Positions 45,946 to 58,300 of a stretch of 64,000 nt of DNA are shown piece by piece. A model generated the notes under the pieces. That model searched no databases and had not been told where the DNA came from. It saw nothing but the letters and a program-made list of their open reading frames with translations. Within the stretch, counting starts at the first letter, position 1, and each line of letters starts with the position of its first letter. The position numbers were made by a program, and so were the translations under genes. The stretch covers positions 7,688,001-7,752,000 of the forward strand of contig OW051495.1 of the NCBI GenBank assembly GCA_932521035.1, written 5' to 3'. This stretch comes from Oscheius dolichura (Eukaryota; Nematoda; Chromadorea; Rhabditida; Rhabditidae).

Positions 45946-47218
45946 ATGTTCTTATCCCACATCTTTAGTTCTCCGTTCAGTATCTATTTCTACTTCATTT
46001 TTCTACTGGCTATATCCATTGACTGTCTCTTATTTCATGCTATTTGGAAACACACACCGCCTAAAATGAATGACATTAAACCCATGCTACAAACCATTGT
46101 GGTATGTATTTAATTAGAACTATCGTTTTAGTTAGAGCCGGGTTTCAGCTCGTTCAAATACTCTGGGTCATTTCAATCGCCTTCGGCGCCGCTCCGGAGT
46201 ACATGTATCCGCTTTATTTACTAAAATTTTACGGTTTCTACACGTTTCTTGGAGGAGACTATGGTGGAGTCGCCAGTGTATGCATTCCTATTCTTGCCCC
46301 GCTTTTAAACTTCCTTTCCAGGTCGTAACAATCGTCTTATTAATTTGCCTATGTGGCACTTGCATTATTGAATGCTGTGTTTATAGATTTGCTACAGTTG
46401 TCTTTCAGTGTAAACTACGATTAAAGCTAATCTGGTTCTTTCTTTTAAAATTTACCTAATAAGGTCATTTTAAAGGTTTCTTCTTGCCCATATTCTGTTG
46501 GGTTGTATGGGAGGAATTCTTGGAATATACTTGCTTCTCAAATTTCTCCTAATGAAGCCCATTGTAACTAATCGCTTACTATATCCTTTTCAACCTCACA
46601 TACATTTTCAGGATTACATAATTTATTGTAAACTACACAAATTCCCTTATCAACATCCCAATGTTAACTACGATACGGACGTTCTGGCTATTTTAGAACA
46701 GAATTCATCTGATTACGTCTGGATCTGTAATCCTACCTTTGATTAAAAGTCAATGTTTTTTTTACAGTCTATGCGATATTTCTGCTTATGGGTTCTGCAG
46801 TAATACTGGTCTACATCCTATCAGTGCTCATGTATAGGAAATTAGCCCGTCATGCTTATACAACCAGCGTCGGTCATCATCATCAACAGAAGAAATTGAC
46901 TCTCATGCTTCTTGGGCAGGTAGAAATTGAGAAAAAATAACATACGTATTAATGTTTTAGGGCTCACTACCAATAGCTTTTATTCTTACCCTTGCTGTGG
47001 CATTTCTCCTTGGAGCGTCAAGTTCAGTCAGAGGGGAGAGTCCTCCGGAGATATGTTGGACGATGATTATCCAGGCTATAGCCTGGTACCCACTGAGCAG
47101 TTCCTTCTTGACATGTGTATTAACAACGCCGTATTATAGATTCTTTAAAAGTATGTTTACTAGATTAATGGTCTGGCTCAAGTTGATGAGAAAGACCAGT
47201 GTCGTTGTATTGAGATGA
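45946..47218 (+). CDS. Srh/str-like chemoreceptor, tandem array copy 3
   Basis: Exons 45946-46101, 46149-46277, 46322-46434, 46476-46563, 46612-46726, 46768-46919 and 46961-47218 have exactly the lengths of copy 2 and give 336 residues. The N-terminal exons differ from copy 2 (MFLSHIFSSPFSIYF; KHTPPKMNDIKPMLQTIV; GAAPEYMYPLYLLKFYGFY). Exons 4-6, their introns and the start of exon 7 are identical to copy 2 up to 47027. The C-terminus then diverges (FFKSMFTRLMVWLKLMRKTS). The reading frame is intact. No AATAAA is seen immediately after the stop, unlike copies 1, 2 and 4. Confidence 0.82.
46466..47027. repeat. Second copy of the 562-bp identical block
   Basis: Partner of 44790-45351 inside tandem copy 3; identical in exons and introns. 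Confidence 0.9.
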
Positions 47219-47964
47219 TAGTAAGTATTTTGTATTCCTTGTTTATTGAGATTTTGGATCTACCAGGGAGGATCGGTATAACAGGACGAAAACAATGGTG
47301 GCAAACTTAAACCAGTCCTAGTTTAGCCTACTCGATCGCTGTGAGCCCATTATATCAATTCTCTGCAACAATATGACGTTTCTCGTGTCCATAGAAATAT
47401 GTTTTGCGGAGCTAGGAATTCAATTTGTATTTTTTTTTGTTCTTCTGGTTGTAAGATTATCGTTCAATTTCCTCCGACTAGGCTAGAAATATGTTTGGCA
47501 CCGCAATGCAGCGAAACAACTGTTGAAAAGGTTATAACACGAGGAAAACATGTCGTATTGCCTATTATTTCTATCTTACAAGAGTTTTAACGGGGAGGGG
47601 GGTTAAATAATAAGGAACGCATCAAACAAGTGTAAGTGTCGATTTGCAAGAAGCAGCCTTCCATTTAGGTTCAATGTTAACAGTTGGTCTCACAATTTCA
47701 TGAACATTTGCACGAAGAACGGGGAAAAACATTTTCGAAGAAGCTGAACAAACTTCAATGTTTGCAGAGAATTGTTGTACTTGGAGCTGTTTTTTCAAAA
47801 ATAACTCTGAACCAATTGGATCATATTTCAACCTATGAAAACCTATGACTCCTGAATAAAATATCTCCGATCTTTCATGTTTCCCTGCAGCTGGCCACGG
47901 GGGTCCTTGCTACAGCAAATGAGCGCCAATGCGCCGCTGCGTCAACGGTCCTAGCTGGTGGTGT
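47219..47964. other. Spacer between array copies 3 and 4
   Basis: About 750 bp without a supported gene. The last 120 bp resemble the spacer before copy 3 (GAATAAAATAT, CCTGCAGCTGGCCACGGGGG). A short open stretch at 47399-47590 shows no receptor motif. Confidence 0.4.
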
Positions 47965-49916
47965 ATGTTTTCTAGCTTCATGGTCAGCTCTGAATTTACC
48001 GTATTCTTTTATGTTGTCTATATTGTTTCCGTCGCATTTGACCTGTTATTATTCTACGCCATTTGGAAGCACACCCCGAGGAAGATGAACGATATCAAGC
48101 CGATTTTACAGACTATGGTGGTTTGGTTTCTTTCTTTTCTAGGAAAATACGCCGCCTTTTCAGTTTCTTCAAATCCTCGCCGGTAATTCTAATTCTCTTG
48201 GAAGTGCTCCAGAATATTTATACCCTCTTTATATTATTCGAGTAAATGGGTTCTACTATTTTTTAGGGAGCCGTTATGGAGGAGTTGTGGCGGTAGGACT
48301 ACGACACTTATCGGGTGGAATAGAAATTTTAGGCAGTTGCTATTGTTCTTCTTATTTGTTTATGCGGGCTCTGCGTAGTGGAATGTTGCATATTTCGATA
48401 TTTAACAGTGGTTTTTGGCAAGAGTATAACAATTAAATTGTCTTGGTAAGGGGTTCCTTCTTCTTTCCTGTAAATTGTCGACAAAATTGGAGAACTAAAG
48501 AGCGAATGAGAGCCAGAAGTGTCGCCACTGCTAGAGGCTCACTAGGATTACTGTAGAAGTGAGATCTGCCTGATCCGCGTAAATTATAGTCCGCTTCTAA
48601 TATCGGGGTGTTTCCAATAATGGCAATTTGGCGAACAAAAGCGCCTGAATTTCAAATTCAAATTGAGAATCAGGCAGCTTTTCTCGTTATGCTCCCAAAT
48701 GGTCCCCAACGGAAACCCCCGATGTCGGAAAACCCAAGCACCCATATGGAAAGACGAGGATTGTTTGTGACGATTTCCGTAATCCCTTTGAAGCTCGTGT
48801 ATTCTCAAACAGCCCTTTCCAAGCCGCTTTTCCCCCTACATACGCGTTTCATTGAATTAAATAGCGGAAATCAAGACTTTGTGGGGGTTACGGGAACCTG
48901 CAAGATCATTTTCCGTAAAGTTCATTCGGAGCAAAGCCTAAAAAAGGGAGGAATGACTTTTTTTTCACACAATGGGAATGAAGATCTTATTCAGGTTCCT
49001 CCCTCTCCACATCCTCATCGGTGCCGTTTGTGGCTGGTTCGGTATCTATGTTGCCATTAATTTCTTCCTTATGAGTTATGAGGTAAACACTACCGTAATC
49101 TTTTTAGTTTGCTCATTACTTAAAGGAATTCCTTGCCTACGCAAGCGCCAACACAATTGAATATCAAACAACAGGTGTTCTTCTCGCTTACGACGTCCTG
49201 GCTATAATTAAATATCGCAATTTTGACTTTGTGCCAATTGGTGAGTTCAGAAAACTAAATTCTATTTTTGGAGAACAATAAGCCATTTTCAGTCATTGGC
49301 CTCTTGCTTCTGATGAGTTTCTGTGTGGCATTAGTATACGGTTTATCTATTCTGATGTACAAAAATCTGGCCAGAAGGTCGACAACGTTGAGTGCCTTGA
49401 ATTATGGACAGCAGAAGAAAATCACCTTCATGCTACTGGGACAGGTTAAAAAAAGAGCACCCTTGGGTTCTAAAATGGCTTGGAAGATCAAGAAATAGGG
49501 GGATTTGAATGACTTGAATAGTTTTCTCTAAAATTCCACCTTGCGGCCCGTTTTTTTTTCAATTTCCTCTTTATTTAATGATTCATTATAGCCATTTTGG
49601 TTTTTTGCCCATCCTATAAAAGCCTATAAAAGCCAATTAAAACCAATTTCAGGGATCTCTGCCTGTCCTCTTCATAATTGTTCTATGTGCATCCTTTTTC
49701 ATCACCCTGGCAGATACCAGCGAGGGGAAGAGCCCTCCAATGCTGAGTTGGCAGCTGATGGTCAGCGCAATTGTACTTTACCCCTTGTGTGCCTCTCTCC
49801 TAACAATCAGCCTTACCACTCCTTACCAGAGATTCTTTAAAGGTTTATTTTTTAAACTCGGTCGTTGGAATGCAAAGTTTAAAAATGAAACAACCTTGAC
49901 GATTGTCAAATTTTGA
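47965..49916 (+). CDS. Srh/str-like chemoreceptor, tandem array copy 4
   Basis: Exons 47965-48120, 48164-48292, 48333-48445, 48995-49082, 49126-49240, 49293-49444 and 49653-49916 give 338 residues. The first six exon lengths are identical to copies 2 and 3. Landmarks: KHTPRKMNDIKPILQTMV, GSAPEYLYPLYIIRVNGFYYF, LLICLCGLCVVECCIFRY, KKITFMLLGQGSLPVLFIIV and TTPYQRFFKGLFFKLGRW. It is the most diverged member, and intron 3 (549 bp) and intron 6 (208 bp) have grown. The stop overlaps an AATAAA (49916-49921). It is tail-to-tail with the tail-anchored protein gene, whose coding end is only 140 bp away. Confidence 0.82.
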
Positions 49917-50055
49917 ATAAAATTCATATTTTTTGGGTTGTTCAAGTGAAAAATCCGGGGCATGGAGCAATAATAGATATTTATTTTGTTTTTTTTTTGA
50001 TAAAGATATTTTTGTACACATTAATTTATAATAACAGATATATTTGCATTTGTTG

Positions 50056-52589
50056 TTAGACCCAAAACAATGCTAAAATCAATACTAAAATAAAGCCAAC
50101 AAGAATAATTGATATTATTGTCCATAGCAGCTGCGCTACACCGCCACAGCAAATTTCTGAGCAGGCTGATGGTTCACTTTGTTGTATGAGTTTTTGCGGA
50201 TAGGGCAGGACCGGAGCGCCGAGGGGAATGTACATGGGAGAGGGAGGCGGTATCCAGACGGGGACAGGATAGTCTGGCAGTCTGAAACTTGGGGGAAATT
50301 GCGGGATACTAGGTCCCAATGGGAAGATACTCGCTCTTTTCAACCACAGTAACTTTTAAAGGTCTAATAATTAGCCGTTTTAATGAAAAAAGTATAGTAT
50401 AAATAGGGCAAGCTTACTTGGAATTATGAGGTAGAGCAGGATCCACGAGGGACATCGTCCTCGGATCATATATTAGCATCCTCCCGGCCATAGAAGAAGA
50501 CCTCGAGAGGGCCGGCGGTGCCGTAAGGATCGAGCCATGCCTAAAAATGCTGGTTTCCTTTTTAAAACAAAGAGTTAAGCTGGCGAACAGGCGGTAGACC
50601 CGCCCCGACGGGGCTGGTCCCCTTTGTGTATCAAAAAAAGCCAAATTTTGCCGTGTTTCGGGTCCCAAGAAAAGCATAGCAGTGCGCAAATTAACGCTCT
50701 TCTTAAAAATTTTCCACTTGAAGAAATCTATTAAAAAAAATTGCTACAATTGATCCCCTCTCATTAGCCTCATTAGTTATCCGATTCCGGAGAGTGACCG
50801 TTCAATCAATGCCCCTCGTTGACCATTATTTGACCGCCTGGAGGGGCTCCGCAAATAAGAGGGTCGCCTCACCCCCCTCTCTATCCCTCCCCCTCTAACC
50901 TCCCTCCCTCTTTTGCTTGCGTTGCCGCTTGGCTTCCTAAAAAAGGAGGACGCCTGGACTCAAAAAATCACAAGGGCATAGACAAGAAAACAAGGAGGAG
51001 GCGAGGGAAAAAGAGCCAGACAGGCTGCTCTCTACAAAGCTCAAGTAGGCCGTCTAACTGTGGCTCTTACCGAGAAATGGCAGACGGCGGTCGGGTATGG
51101 AATTCTGAAGCTGACGGTCGGGGTAGATTCCATTCTCCCGTGTGGAAGCCACTTTCTGACGGTTGTCTCTGAAAATTACCATTTTTACAAGGAAATATGA
51201 GCTACGCTGTCTAACTGTGGCTCCTTTTTGACAATTGTTGTGGGACGCAAAGGTTAACTTGAAGAGAAAACTTACCCCGTAGTGTTCATAGTCATAAACA
51301 TCCATGACCCGCTTATTTTCGTCTCTTCGTTAACTGGTACAAACAAGCGTTAGATAGCAGACAGATATGGAGGGGGTCAACTGGTAAACGGGGGGAAATA
51401 GGAGCGGAGGCGGGTTTGGCTTTGGCTGGCTGGCTGCAGATGACCTCTACTCGAGACCCACACACATAGACACACCTAATTGTCACTATGCCGACACACA
51501 CACTAAAAGGAGGAGGAAGGGTTCATCTCTCAAGGTTTCCCCCCGTCTTACCTAATATACAAGGCGGAGAGGAAAGGTCAGCGGGGGGATATTTGAGAGC
51601 CATAAACGGAGGAGTTTCAAGGCTAACAGCCGGTAAAATAGCCTTTGAAGGGAGATAAATGGGGTGTAAAATTTACAGAAGGATACGGTAATAAGGAATG
51701 GAAATAAGTGTTCTTAATTTTCGGGGTAAAATGGAAATTTAGAGCGATTGCAAGCACATCTTCGACCTCTTTATCATATTTTGGAAGTCTGGCTCCACTT
51801 ACAGTAACCAGTTGTTTTATTTCCGCTGTCTTACTGTGGCTCTTCCCGTTGTTTTGCCACCTTTCCCGCCATATTTAATATCAGTCCCCGCCCACATTTC
51901 CGGCTGTAGCGGTCTGGCTCCCCTGTGTTTCCCTGTGCACCTAACCCTTTAATCGGCTTTCCTCTTCCCGGCAAAAAAACATCTAACTCCCCCTAAATCC
52001 CGCGTCGGTGCTGTTTGACCTCCCCGGTACAAAACGAGAAAGAAATAGAGAAGAAATAGACATACCTCTATTCTGACCTCCTTTCGTTGTGATATAGATC
52101 GTTTGACACCCATTTCTTCAGCAAATTGCCTTGTTTTCGGCATCGGGTCATGTTGTATTGAAATTTCGACCTCTTTCTGGTCTCCTTGCCTTGCTGCTGC
52201 TGAATATTGTGTGATTTTTTGGTTAAAAAGGGCCAAACTTTTATAATTATGGAGCTGTCCTGCCCAGAAAGGGTAAAACTCACCTGCAGCTTTGTATTTT
52301 TCACTCAAAGAGCGGGCTATGGCTTTGACGGATCCGCGAGAAGGTCGCCTAATTGTCCCCGTGTAGGTGTCATCTCTAGTTGTCCCCGGCTCCGTTAAAT
52401 CTGCAATTTCCCTCTATAAACCTAGAAAATAAGGGAAACAGTACCTTTTCTATTCTGGTAGAGGTCTTCCTCAATCTCTGAGAGTGTTCCCAGTTCAATT
52501 GTCTTACTCCTGGCACTTCCCGGCATATACCGCCGTCGAGAGGTTCGAGCCACAGAAGTGGAGGCCTGGCCTGCATCCGGCGTAGTCAT
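50056..52589 (-). CDS. Predicted tail-anchored, Ser/Pro-rich membrane protein
   Basis: Exons 52589-52445, 52400-52284, 52199-52066, 51311-51276, 51168-51071, 50540-50418 and 50335-50056 join in phase to 310 residues. There is no signal peptide. The N-terminal 200 residues are polar, with Ser/Thr/Arg clusters (STSVARTSRRRYMPGSARSK; TGTIRRPSRGSVKAIARSL) that look phosphorylatable. A Pro-rich stretch follows (PDYPVPVWIPPPSPMYIPLG), then SACSEICCGG and one C-terminal hydrophobic helix (LLWTIISIILVGFILVLILA) ending at FWV. This topology is that of a tail-anchored protein facing the cytosol. I know no family for it. Two acceptors (before 51311 and 50335) are non-canonical AAG sites but the only ones consistent in phase. 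AATAAA at 49985-49980, overlapping the neighbour's 3' region. Confidence 0.6.
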
Positions 52590-55373
52590 TTTTTGGCGGG
52601 TGGACTATCCTTTCCTTCTCTCTTGTTGTTGGATTATTGGGTCAAGTGGAAATAGAAGAAGAAGGAGAAAGAAGTTGAAGAAATGAAGAAGAGACGGGAA
52701 GGTGCTTGTCTCCTTTTTTGCTCCCTGAAAATGGGAGGAGGTTAAGCGGGACATGGATTATTGAGGGAGAAAAAACGAGAGGAGAAGAACCAGCATTTCC
52801 AGAAACCTGGAGAGCAAATTGATTGGAAAAAGTTTTCGAAAGCTATCAGACAATTCCGGGAGAGTTTAATTCCCGGATGAATGGGAGGGGGAACACGCAC
52901 ACACACCTTTTATTTGTTGTTTACTTATGGATTTACATAACGTGATAGGCCTCCTCCTGTCGCCAGGATTGAAAAGTTGCAGATGAACGAGCGGAGAAAA
53001 GGAGATCAAGCTAATCCTCGGGAAAAAAAGGATTGACATCACCGCACTGTGTATTTATTCAAGAGCGAGATTGAATCATTTCAGGAAGGGAGCGGCGCCC
53101 ACAGGAAGAGCAGAACAATAAACAAATAGGCAGGACTGATACCTAGGGGGAAATGGAGCTCGACACTTCTTTTTACATAAAGATGATGCTGTTCTTTTGT
53201 AAATTTTTGTGTCCTGACACCTTTTCGAGGATCTCGCCGAGGAGAATAGTTCTTGATCTCAATGATCTTGGTCTACAGGCTGGAGAAGTGCGTTATTCGT
53301 ATTTTGCTGCGAAAGAAAGGGACTAAAGTGGTTTACGAGGATCAAAAATCTAAATTGGATCATTTAGGGAAGATAAACAGGTTAAATGAGGGGTGAAATG
53401 AGTAAATTAGGAATAGGAAATAGATTAAGACCGATGTCGACGGCCGATTGAGTTTTAATTTTGAAGAAAAGGAGGTTTTGCTTTAAAGTTACTGTAAGCA
53501 TTAAATTCTGGGCCCGATAACGAAGACTCAAATTAACGTTAGCCGTGACAAATTCATTGGAAATGACAGCTAAGATCTCGTGGATGTGTTAAGTGAGGTT
53601 ACAGTACCAAAATAGGAGAAGAAGACAAATAAACAGCCGCGTCTCTCTTCTCTCTCCAAAACTGTAAGAAAAGGCGCGAGAATAGGGCTCCATAGAAATC
53701 GCCGATTGAGAGAAAAACTGCAAAATAGAAGTTCAGCACACATATTTGAGAGGATTGAACCCGCGCGCTCGCGCCTTTGAAACAATAACGGACATTGTTA
53801 GAAAGTCCGACGTAATCCTCTAAAGAAGGGGGAAGGCCCCGGTTGGAAGCAGAAATGGAAAGAAGTGGAAGAAAAAAAATCATTGGGAAAAAGGTCATTT
53901 TTTGACGGATTTCTCAAGTGGTGTCTGAGTTTGCAAGGGCCGGGGGGCATCCCTCTCGCTCCTATCGCCTTCTTTAGAGAGGATAAGTGCAAAAAGTAAA
54001 GGCCATGGAAAGTGTTTCCGAGAAGTGAGGTGAAGAGGGAAAAGAAGAGGAGAAGGGCGGAGGAGATAGATAGCAAAGGAGAGAGCCTGGCCCCCCGAGA
54101 AGGGGGCGCATTTCGAGAGGTTAGCCTCGGGGGGCGAGAGGTTGAGATTGAGGGGGGGAAGCTTGGCTGTGGGGGCTGCTGCTGTTCGGCTTCGGGGGGT
54201 CCTGACCGGCCTCTGGCTGCCGCCACCTCAGATGAGACGAAATGTCAACAGTCGACACACACCGACTTGATACCGATACAGAGAGGGAGAGACGGGATCA
54301 AGGAGGGCACAGATGGAAGATGATAGACCGGAAATTGGGAAATAAATTGGCAAAGTGGACACAAGGAGGACGAGGAGGGGAAAATGTGTGTGTGCCCTTG
54401 CTTTGCTCCCCCTGCAAGCTGGTGTCTCGAGAGAGAGAGAGATCGAGACAGGAAGCCAGCGTGTGTAAGTGTGTAGCTGTGGATGAGGATGTTTGTGTAT
54501 TTAATTGAGAGCATGATAAAGTGGAAGGAAGCAAGGAGGAAATCCGTTTACACACAAAAAAGAACGAGATAACCAGATGGATCTGGAGTCTGGAAGCAGG
54601 TAGAGGGGAATAGACTATATCCACAGTGAATCAGATCCTTAAAAAAGCCACCGTATCTAGACAATCAAAAGATCATCTTCAATTCTTTCATTTATAGTTA
54701 AAAGTCTCGCAAGTCTTTTTAAAAAGCTCGAGAGGGTCGCCAAAGGTGGCAATCTCTTATGAACGAAGCCAGAAAAGGGCAGAAGCTTCTATTTTTTTCT
54801 TACTGGTTGTGTATCTTTTTTTTACACCATTTACCAGAATTTTTACTGCAGTAATGATCAAAATATTCCGTCTGTACCTTGTCTATTTTATCAGTTTTGG
54901 GCAGTATGCGTCCCGAGGCCGGTATTTTCCCCCTTTTAGCAGCTATCTCCACTTTGTCTTCCTTGATCACCGTCGACCAAACGAAATAAAAAGGTGAATC
55001 TTTGATGTCTTCTCTCCTCGAACCACGTGTATTTATCGTGTTATGTCCTGAGGTGTTACGTTCGTTTTGTCGCATCCAGTTTCAATTGCCGCGATTGTTC
55101 GCCCTCCTCTGCGAAAAAGCGCTGCGCCGCCGCTAGCGGTGGCGATGTGGACTAACGACAGCTCAATTCAATATGCTTTCATTAAAAACATCATGTCCAA
55201 AGAGGGAAATGTCAAGAACTGACGAGGAGAGATTAAAAAGAGCCAATATAAACGGTTTATTTTCACTGAAAATAGGGTAGGACCCTTATTTTTAACCAGT
55301 AAATAAATAAAACTATGCTTTAAATTAATCTCGTTCCTGTCATTTACCCGCTCCACCATTAATTTATCCAGTT
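52590..55373. other. Long intergenic region, low-complexity
   Basis: No gene is supported in these 2.8 kb. They lie between the 5' end of the tail-anchored protein gene and the 3' end of the P-glycoprotein gene. The DNA is rich in purine tracts and GAGA/ACACAC-like stretches at 54240-54560, with a GC-richer part at 53930-54240. Several overlapping open frames there are low-complexity (Ser/Leu/Pro) and lack ATG starts or splice context. The right-hand part up to 52700 should include the promoter of the tail-anchored protein gene. Confidence 0.45.
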
Positions 55374-58300
55374 CTATTCAGTTTGAAGTGCCTGTGCCTC
55401 CACCAATTTAGCATATTTGCCCCCAGCCTCAATTAATTCATCATGTGTACCGTATTCTACTACTCTTCCATTTTCTATAACATATATCCTGGAAAAAAAT
55501 ACTCTAATCAGAGAAAATAATAATAACCTGTTAGTATTCCTAATGGTACTCAACCTATGCGCGATAGTAATCGACGTTCTGCCGCTGCTGGCTTCATTCA
55601 GGGCTTTTTGCACTTTCTGAAACATTTTTTACATCTTATAGAAAGAAAGCAAGACCTTTTCTGACTCTGTGTCTAAAGCTGAGGTAGCCTCGTCCAGTAG
55701 AAGAAGTTTGGGATCGCGGATAAGGGCTCTGGCTATAGCTATCCGCTGCTTTTGTCCTCCTGAGAGACTTCGTCCCTTCTCTCCCACATCTGTATCATAT
55801 CCCTGAAAACATAAGGGATATTCCCTGAAACCATAAAATATTCGCCGTACCTCGGGAAACGACTCGATGAACTTGGCGGCATTCGCCACCTCTGCCACTC
55901 GCCGCACATCCTCCACAGTCACTTCAGTTTCACAACCAAGTGTTATGTTTTCATAGATAGAACCTAAACACATACATTTTAGGTAAAACAAGAACCTTGA
56001 GGAGCAACCAGGAGCAGTAGGGTCCTCTTCCTTACCTCTAAAAAGTATCGGCTCCTGTCCAACCAACCCTATATTCCGCCTCAAATGCTGCAAGTCGATT
56101 TCCAAAATATTATGATTGCTCATTTTCTAAATATAGTTCCCAGCTTCAATTAATATCGGAAACCTACAATTTGACCACTATTTGGGGTATAAAATCGTTC
56201 TAGAAGCTGAATAATTGTACTCTTTCCACAGCCAGAGGCTCCAACTAGGGCTACCGATTCCCCGGGTTCCACGCGAAGATTCAAGTTGTTAGCCACCCTT
56301 ACTTCTGGTCTTGCCGGGTAAGCAAAAGCGACCTTTTCCAGGTTTACAGACCCGTTTAGTTCCTAAAATATGAGGTAGATTTCAAGGGAAATGGTAGGTT
56401 ACAGATTGAAGTTTCCCACCAACAGTTTCTTGCTCCTCCGGGATCACTCCAAATAACGTCCTCGCAGAAGCAGAAGCTTTTATAAGGTCGCTGAAGGCTG
56501 GGGAGCCAAGGACGACAGCCCTAGAGAATAAGATATGTGTATTAAACGTAGACAAAATTCCTCACCAGCCGGCGTAGCTAGCAATAAATACTGCAACTAC
56601 CGCCTGGGCTGCGGTACAATTACCGTAATAGACATTAGTGGCTCCTACGAAGAAACCGAAGAAGTCCGACATGAAAACGAATGACAACATCGCCATGAAG
56701 ATGACTGATTGAAAGATATTCAACTTCTTCTGGATTGGCAGAGCCAGCTCCTGTTGTTGGCCATAATGATGGATGAAGTAGGTCTCAACTGAGAGAAGTT
56801 GGATCGTACGAGCTTGCTCGAAAATTTCTGTGGCGAACTGAAAAAAAAACTGTTTTGATAAAGAACTAAAGAACCCGAATTTGGGGGAAAAGGGCGCCCT
56901 GACTCACAGATGTGGTTTCAAATCCGTGCAAAATCCCGCCCTGCCGGACTTACTTCAGCAGTGGTATCCTTCGTTTCCTTCTCTTCCAATGCCTTATCCG
57001 TTGCTATTGAGAATACGGTAAGAAGCATAATAAATCCAGCTGTGAGAACAGTACTCGTGACTCCGATTTGCCAATTATTGAGATAGGTTAACAGGAGGCA
57101 GACGATAAGAGCCACGACGTTATTAATCAACAACATAAATCGGTAGTCTAGACACTGTAATTTTCTGCTCTTTTCCTTTTTATAGAGAAGAATTAAACTG
57201 ACAGCATTAACGTTAGGAGCATTGAGGGAAAGATTGGTGACACAGGCAGCATTACTTCTCCGCGGCTGGTCAAAATAGGCAGCATCCCTGTGGAGAAGAG
57301 AACGAAGCACACTGACACGGAGGCCATTTACAGTTGCTTCGGATGCCCAGCCGCCGAAACCAGTCTGAAGAACAATTTAAAACTTACAATTCACCGAACT
57401 TACAGAGGTTGTCAAGGCGAACCAAATCATACTCCCCAACAGGAAATAAGCTCCACAAGTAGCCATCAAATAACCATAATAAGTAGTCTATAAAACAACT
57501 GCATAAATCAGATATTCTTTTCTAGACCTACCGCCGTCTGTTCTAAACATAAAAACGGTAAAATTTGGAGAAATGAAAAGGCTGGCAGTTCCAATCCTCT
57601 CATACAGGAGCATAGAAATGCCAGAAATTTTAGTTTTCTTTTTTCTTTGGAGAAATAAAGCCGAAAGAGAGGAAAATTCCAGAGGGAGAATTTCTGAGCA
57701 ATCCATTATGTTTCTGACCGGTTTCTCTATAGAAAACCTACTGTAGGTGATTTCCCAGAATCCGAAGATTTCATGTCCGACATGATTACGGCAGAAACAC
57801 GCCTGTCTCCCACCGACTGACGAAGAGACGATCGAATAATGGGGGCCAGTTGTGGAGCTCCTATTCCAGAATTTCTATACCCTTTTTTATGTTCAAAAAA
57901 GTTACAGTAACCCACAAATGTAAGCTTTCCGACAATGATGGTTTCCTGCTTCTGGGTTCATTCAAGCCTACTTCTTGCGCCCTTGCCAAAGAGGCGTAAA
58001 GGCCGCCTTGGGCCAGAAGCTCCATATGGGAACCTACAGATTAGAAAGAAAATTATTAACCTTATCGTTGTGGGACCCACCAATTTCTGCTACCCTTCCC
58101 TTATCAATGACATGGATCCTGTTGACGTCCTTCAATGTGCTCAACCTATGGGCGACAACTATAGTAGTTCTTCCTCTTGACGCTTTGTTTAGAGCCAGTT
58201 GTACCACTCGTTCGCTTTCTGTATCCAGAGCGGAGGTTGCCTCATCCAGGAGGAGGATCTTCGGGTCCGTGGCAATCGCTCTGGCAATGGCTATTCGCTG

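Noticed and set aside
53798-54226. 142-codon minus-strand open frame rich in Pro, Ser and Leu
   Set aside because: It starts at GTG rather than ATG, overlaps open frames on the other strand in purine/pyrimidine-biased DNA, and shows no family motif.
54245-54624. Overlapping open frames on both strands around 54.3-54.6 kb
   Set aside because: They arise from GAGA and ACAC low-complexity DNA; none has splice or family support.
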